Shown piece after piece: positions 58,623-64,000 of a stretch of DNA of 64,000 bases. Below the pieces are notes generated by a model. That model was not told the DNA's origin. It did not search any database and worked only from the letters and a program-made list of their open reading frames with translations. Origin of the DNA: Eublepharis macularius (lineage: Eukaryota; Chordata; Lepidosauria; Squamata; Eublepharidae); assembly GCF_028583425.1 (NCBI RefSeq), contig NC_072790.1:213754897-213818896 (forward strand), given 5' to 3'. Within the stretch, counting starts at the first letter, position 1. Each line of letters opens with the position of its first letter. The translations under genes were made by a program, and so were the position numbers.

Positions 58623-59719
58623 GTTAAACTGAACTGTCACACTGATTAGAAGAGATATTCTTATGAGTTCTCATGTGGTTACCATGGGTACCAAAAAGAG
58701 TCTTTCAGGCAGTACATGTCTTTCACGTTATATACCTAAAAAAAATCCAGAAACATCTGTCCCCTTGAGACTATAAACAAACACGGATCAACAAGTTTGT
58801 TAAAAGAGACATTATGACAGCTGCCATGATAAACAACCATGGAGGAGGCCATCCAAATAAGACTAGGGTTAAAACTGGGGAAGAGAATCAATATATATTT
58901 TTAAATGAAACAGAATATATTCAAGATTTTCCCACCCACAGTAACCATTATAGTCTCATTCTTGGCTTACCTGACAACACTTGAAGTCCCGACAATTGTG
59001 TTTGCAAACGAGAAATAAAAAAAGCCTCTCATCATCTCCTGGAGTAAACTGCCAGTGTTAAAAGCCATCTTGGGAACTCCGAAGCAACACCTTATTCCTT
59101 AACTACTATGTCCTCACCCAAACACTGGCTTGCTTGCTTATTTATTTATTTAATTTATTTATTCATTCGGAGATCCAAGGTGAATTACACAGTTTAAGTC
59201 AAACTGCGACATAATCAACAGCTAGGATATTCACTGAGCAAAGTACAAGAAAGAACCACAGTTAGGACATTCAGTGAACAGATAAAAATAGGGTATGGTA
59301 GCAGAAAATTTGAAAACAAGCATAAAGTCGAGCCTCGAGATGAAATCTTTCTGAAGTAACACGTAACTAATTTGCATGGCATGTTTAGCAATGTGGAAGC
59401 TTCCTAGCAGGTGCATATCTGCATCAGCAGACGGTACCCAATAGCATAGTGTACAGTCCCTGCCCTTATCAATGCATCTCTTTGAGCTATTTCTTATGAC
59501 ACAGTCCTATAATCTGGATAGAAAGCCCTCCTAAATAATTCAGTTTGCATAGTTTTTGGAAAACCAAGAGAGTGGGAGATTTCTGGCAGGCCTTGCAAGC
59601 ACCACCCCATTTTCCCACTACCATATTTGCATTTCAAAAATGCAAGGAAGAAGATTCTGTGCAACACTAGATTCTGCAATATGAATGCTATTGATGTCAC
59701 AAAATCCAAGTCATAGGAG

Positions 59720-60042
59720 CTGATGTACTGTAGTAGCTACAAGCATGAGATGTGTTCCATGTGGTCACTGGTTTAAATGTTTCTTCCCATGGCAGCTTAG
59801 TAGGTGGTCTTAGGTAAGCCATTCCACTTCAGCTGCTCATGTCTTATATAGGAATAATGATACTGGCCTACCGTGCAGAATTGTTGTAAATCTTGCTTGA
59901 CCATGTATGTGAAGCACTGTGAAATGTGATCCCACAATTCTATGCAGGTTTACTAAAGCACTGTATTCAAAGGTGCTTACTCCCACGTGTGAACAGGAGT
60001 GCATTGTAAAAGTGCGATATAAGTGCTAATAATTATTATTAC
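59720..60042 (+). mobile_element. Old MIR SINE
   Basis: TAGGTAAGCCATTCCACTTC, then GGAATAATGATACTGGCCTA, GAATTGTTGTAAATC and TGTGAAGCACTGTGAA follow the MIR core, with a TATAAGTGCTAATAATTATT tail. A palindrome-family segment (about 59936-60010) may be inserted in it. Confidence 0.65.
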
Positions 60043-62275
60043 ACAAGTGTGGGGCCCATAAGGAACTCATGGGGGAGAAGAAATCCCTCTCCTCTTGCTC
60101 TCCCCCACATCCCATCACCACCTCTCTGACCTCTGCCCTTGTGCTCCCTCTCCCAGTTCTTCTGCCACCACATTTATTCTCCTTGTCTCAACCACTACAT
60201 ATTTTTGTAGTTGTGTGTGGGTGCATACATTGCTCCTCTGCTTCTGGAGGGTTCTAACTCTCTCTTTTTTACTTTGGGGATGCACAGAAACATCTCTCCT
60301 TTTTGTATGTAGTCCCATTGTTTAGATTTTTTTGATCCACACCAAGATCAGAATTACATATATGATGTAAGATTTTAGTTCAAAAATTTTGAACTGATTC
60401 ATGTCTATGTACCTTTGGCATGGTCTACATATGCAGCGGAATGAGGCGATAGAATCCTCCTGATCATTTTTAAAATTACTCTCCATAAGGAAAACTAATC
60501 CTCAAGTGGTATAATTCATAGCTCAGCTGACTACCACCTAACTTGGTCTTATGAAAGAAGACATTGATAGAAGTCTATAATCCCCGTTCATTTCTGAGAC
60601 CTTTGAACTTATTTTCCCTTGCAATCCTATGCAGAGTTACTCCACCCTGAGCCCTTTGTACTGTTATTAGGTCTACACCTATTGTGGTATTCTATGAAAT
60701 ATGTGGTAGGTCAACGAAGGCACAGAATGATCTCGTAGAGAAACATGTCTACCAGCTAATCAAATCAAATCAAAATAAATTTGAGTTCCCATGCAGATCT
60801 TCACCACAAAGTAACTCCAAACAACAAAGGTGGTGGAAAATCAGTTGTGTGGATGCCCTCAGAATATTTCTTTCCTTTGTTTCACATTAGATCGATATTA
60901 ATTGGGGAAACTTAAACACACACATGAAGCTGCCTTACACTGAATCAGACCATTGGTCTATTGAGGTCAGTGCTGTCTACTCTGACCCGCAGCATCTCTC
61001 CATGGTCTCAGGCACAGGGTTTTACTGGTGCAGTGTTTTACTGATGTATGCTGGCACATAGGAAGAACCCACACAAAAAGAAGTGGAATACATCTATATA
61101 CATTCACATTTGGTGCAGTTTATGCAAGCATACCTGCACATCAGTAAGACACCCCACTCAAAGAATCCTAGTGCAACCCCATGTACAATCCAACTATGAT
61201 TGCTTTTCTTTTTATGCACACATGCATGTGGTAATATAGTGAGGGGGAAAGGCAAAAATAAATGGAAAAAAGGTCAACAGTACAGTCCATGTAGCTTCCA
61301 TATTTTGCATAAAATACAGAAACATAAAACAATAGTGAATTCCCAATGCCTTGGTCATTTACAGAAACACAGCCAGGTAATTTAAAACTCCCATTTCTTC
61401 ATACAGGGCGACATTCAGGTGAGGAGAATTTAGGTAGCATTTCTCAAAAGGAGATATCTGTATATCCCATGGTTTTAATTTTTCCTTGTAGTCATCCCTG
61501 TCTCTTTTTAGACAATTACTACCCATTATGCTGCAAAATAACTAGAAGGTATATTAAAAATTCCAAATCCATTGTTCATTCTTTCTGTGAATGTGTTGTA
61601 TATTCCCTCTGAACAAGGACTTTTTATTATTGTCATGTATATATTAGCAGGCATTATGCATTCTTGAAACACACGCATTCTCATGACACTTCCATCTTTT
61701 TGCCCTAAATGATCATTCTCACCAAAGTCTACAATTTCAATATACACAGAGAGACCTTGAACATATTAATTATTTGTGAGAATGATAAAGCATTTGGGCC
61801 ATTTTAAAGCTACAGAACACAGGATGCAGTCACTATAACCAAAAATGCATGGATGAAAATGGCTGTATGTTTACAGTGTTTTATGGATAAGAACACTATG
61901 GTTCCTCCACGTGTCTTTTCGTTCATGGATACAGGACACATCTGGGATCTCAAACAATTTTAAAAGTATTGACACAATCAGAGTACGGTTGCAACTGGCT
62001 GAAAATCGTGCTGTGGATTTTCTGTGGATATCAAGAACTTGGTGTTGGAAAAATGTAACTGGAAATTAAATTCTTTGTGTGGGTTTTACACATTAAGAGA
62101 ATTCCTCCGACATGTGTCATGTATCATTTATAAAAGACACTTTTAGATATGGACATTATACATTATTCCACAGACCACAAGAGCATATGTATATAGAAAC
62201 GGAGGGAGTGTTTTGTTTTAGGAGGTGATTGTGGGCTATGGACACAAAGGCCTCATGATGACCCCAGCTTGTTTC

Positions 62276-62399
62276 TCAGGGCCAAGCTACACATGACGAA
62301 TGACACTTGAACGGCAAGTGGATTGAGTGGAGGGCAAGTGAACAGGGAGAAATACACTTGCCATTCAAGTGTCATTCGTCATGTGTAGCTTGGCCCTCA
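62276..62399 (+). mobile_element. 118-bp Harbinger-like palindromic MITE, TCA target duplication
   Basis: Element 62279-62396, flanked by TCA on both sides. Arms GGGCCAAGCTACACATGACG and its complement, with the centre in the same orientation as 58502. Confidence 0.72.
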
Positions 62400-63259
62400 G
62401 TAACTCTGGTTGTGTGGAACAAAGCCATTCTTGGCCCCTGTGAGCCTTAAAATAAATAAATAAACCCTGTAAAAACCCAATCAACATATTTATAATCAAA
62501 TCAGCAATTTATGCTAAGCACACTTTAAAAATTAAAGGAGACAACCTAATTATTTTGCCTGTGGGAAAATGATAAAGAAATGAGTTGTGCTTGTATAACT
62601 CAATTTAGCTTTCTTGGCACTGGGTTTATAATTACTTTAAGTAACCATGTTATTTGTTTTCATTAGCAATAATTGAACAATAAGTATGATACTGGCAGGT
62701 TTCTTTTCTTTTGTAAGAAGAAAGCTGAGGAATATAATGGTCACACACATACACAGAGGTTGGGATTCATTCCACATCCTGATAATGTAGCATGAGCAAC
62801 GATAACTATTTATTATTTATTTATGGCCTTTCTATCCTGCTATGCTCCCACTATGAGAATCAAGGCAACTGTCCCAGGCAGCCACTCACCCAGAGGTGCT
62901 CAGTTTCAGCAAACTTGTGTCTTGTGCCTTCATGATAGTTTTTAAAGGAATTAGTTGCAGGCACATGGCTAAGAGGAGAAAATACTTTTTGGCCCTGGAT
63001 ATCCTATGATGCCATTCTTAGCTTTGGTTGCAAGTTAATAAACTTGGGGCAAAATATGTCTTTTATGAGATCTAGTTAATGTTGTGCCATCTACAGTATT
63101 TGTGACATCCATTCTATGAAAGGCCTACCCATGTAAATTCTTTCCAGTACTTCTGAATAGAACAGTGTTAAGTCTAAATGGGCTTTTAGTGGTACTAGTG
63201 AAAATGGCCTATGAGCACATTTGCTCTAAGCATCTGTGGTATAGGAAGGGGTGAAACAC

Positions 63260-63644
63260 TGAGGGCTCAGCTAAATGTGATGACCCAGGAAGGCTTCTCT
63301 TGGCTGAGGAAGCTTGAAAATAGCAACAGGGAGGGAACAAGAGCTCCAGCGGCATTGGAGGTGAGGGGTGGTGCTTGCAAGGGGATGAAGGTGCCCCATC
63401 TCCACCCCTGGCTGCTCCCTCATCACCCAACAAGCACTGCCCTTCACCTTCGCTACCACCACTTTCAAGCCTTCTCAGTTGGGAGACGCCTGTCAAGGTC
63501 TCTCTACCCAGCCGGGGCACCATCAGGTGGGCTTTCAGGATTGGCCCCATGCAGCATTTTTTAAAGACGAAAATTCCAGGCTTAAAATGGTGGCATGTTC
63601 GCATGGTGGACATGGGGATGCTGTCATGTCTAGTTGAGCCCTGA
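63260..63644. mobile_element. 379-bp Harbinger-like non-autonomous element, TGA target duplication
   Basis: TGA flanks 63263-63641. Ends are GGGCTCAGCTAAATGTGATG and CATGTCTAGTTGAGCCC, related to the GGGCCAAGCTACACATGACG ends of the 118-bp family. It has GC-rich interior inverted segments and no transposase. Overlapping ORFs on both strands are not genes. Confidence 0.6.
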
Positions 63645-63928
63645 ACCCCCTTCAATCAGTTAGATTACTACCAACTGTCATTTTGTTTGCTTGTCCCATC
63701 CCAGATTTGTCTCCTAGGCTGCTTTCACAGGGTGAGGATTCTCCATTTTCCTGTCATCACCATTGTGAATACAGTCATGTATACTGGTAAAGAAACTTCC
63801 ATATGGGAGTTTTCTGTACATTTTCCTCTATCAGCTGCTTTTTCCTGCATTTTCCTGTCTTTGCCACTAAAGGACTTTTGTGAGAGCTGTAAAGTGGGGG
63901 GAAGGGTAATTGCTTTAGCGATTTCAGC

Positions 63929-64000
63929 TAGGTAGCTGTGTTAGCCTGTAGTAGTAGAACAAATTTTTGTAGGGTATAAGCATGAAAGCTCACTTGGTCA
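63929..64000 (-). mobile_element. Edge fragment of the hammerhead-like small retroelement family
   Basis: AGCTGTGTTAGCCTGTAGTA and GTATAAGCATGAAAGCTCAC parallel the family at 12073 in minus orientation. It is cut by the window end within the hammerhead-like part. Confidence 0.45.

Larger units (their letters stand above)
58623..63259. other. AT-rich DNA with scattered old repeats
   Basis: 59140-59330 and 62805-62880 are LINE-tail-like with TTTA tracts, and 60619-60668 is a palindrome-family half. 60917-61010 (ATGAAGCTGCCTTACACTGA, AATCAGACCATTGGTCTATT) is a high-copy reptile repeat whose class I cannot assign. No gene recognised. Confidence 0.45.

Noticed and set aside
63209..63655. Overlapping ORFs of 148, 117 and 89 codons
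   Set aside because: They lie within a Harbinger-like element with internal inverted segments; no transposase motifs.

Overview
The window looks like a non-coding, repeat-rich stretch of a vertebrate genome, most likely a squamate reptile. The repeats support this: CR1 and L2-type LINEs, an L1-type element, 5S-rRNA-derived SINEs, tRNA-derived SINEs, an old MIR, Penelope-like elements (PLEs), hAT and Harbinger-like DNA elements, and tyrosine-recombinase retrotransposons. No host gene was recognised with confidence. Two short splice-site-bounded open stretches (10264-10396 and 23066-23150) are offered only as exon candidates. Species is inferred from repeat content, not from a marker gene.

Layout. 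1-1846 is the 3' part of an old Ngaro-type element (plus strand): tyrosine recombinase still open, SGNH-hydrolase ORF decayed. 4735-6286 is an L1-type insertion carrying ORF1 but no ORF2, in a 17-bp target-site duplication (TSD). 8284-9158 is a CR1. 13880-20836 is a complete, apparently young Ngaro element on the minus strand: gag, RT-RNase H, tyrosine recombinase, SGNH hydrolase, and identical split direct repeats. 20837-33389 is AT-rich with scattered SINEs, palindromes and microsatellites. 33390-36629 holds two hAT-like elements with 8-bp TSDs and unrelated interiors. 38392-40267 is a PLE inserted as a head-to-head inverted pair. 46330-49165 is an L2-like LINE interrupted by a second inverted PLE. 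55522-58182 packs a third hAT-like element, two tiny foldback insertions and a tRNA SINE. Three copies of a 118-bp palindrome and a 379-bp relative share TCA/TGA target duplications.

How the parts relate. The Ngaro ORFs form one replication unit: gag coat, RT-RNase H for cDNA, tyrosine recombinase to integrate a circle, and a hydrolase of unknown role. The termini, the internal junction and the flanks share the trinucleotide ATT, consistent with crossover there.

The main unusual theme is the PLE-related insertions. Four full insertions carry head-to-head inverted arms and a single 11-14 bp TSD around the whole unit. A fifth shows inverted arms and a 12-bp TSD. They belong to two sequence families. 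Both families carry hammerhead-ribozyme or hammerhead-like sequence, and three of the arm junctions fall inside that motif.
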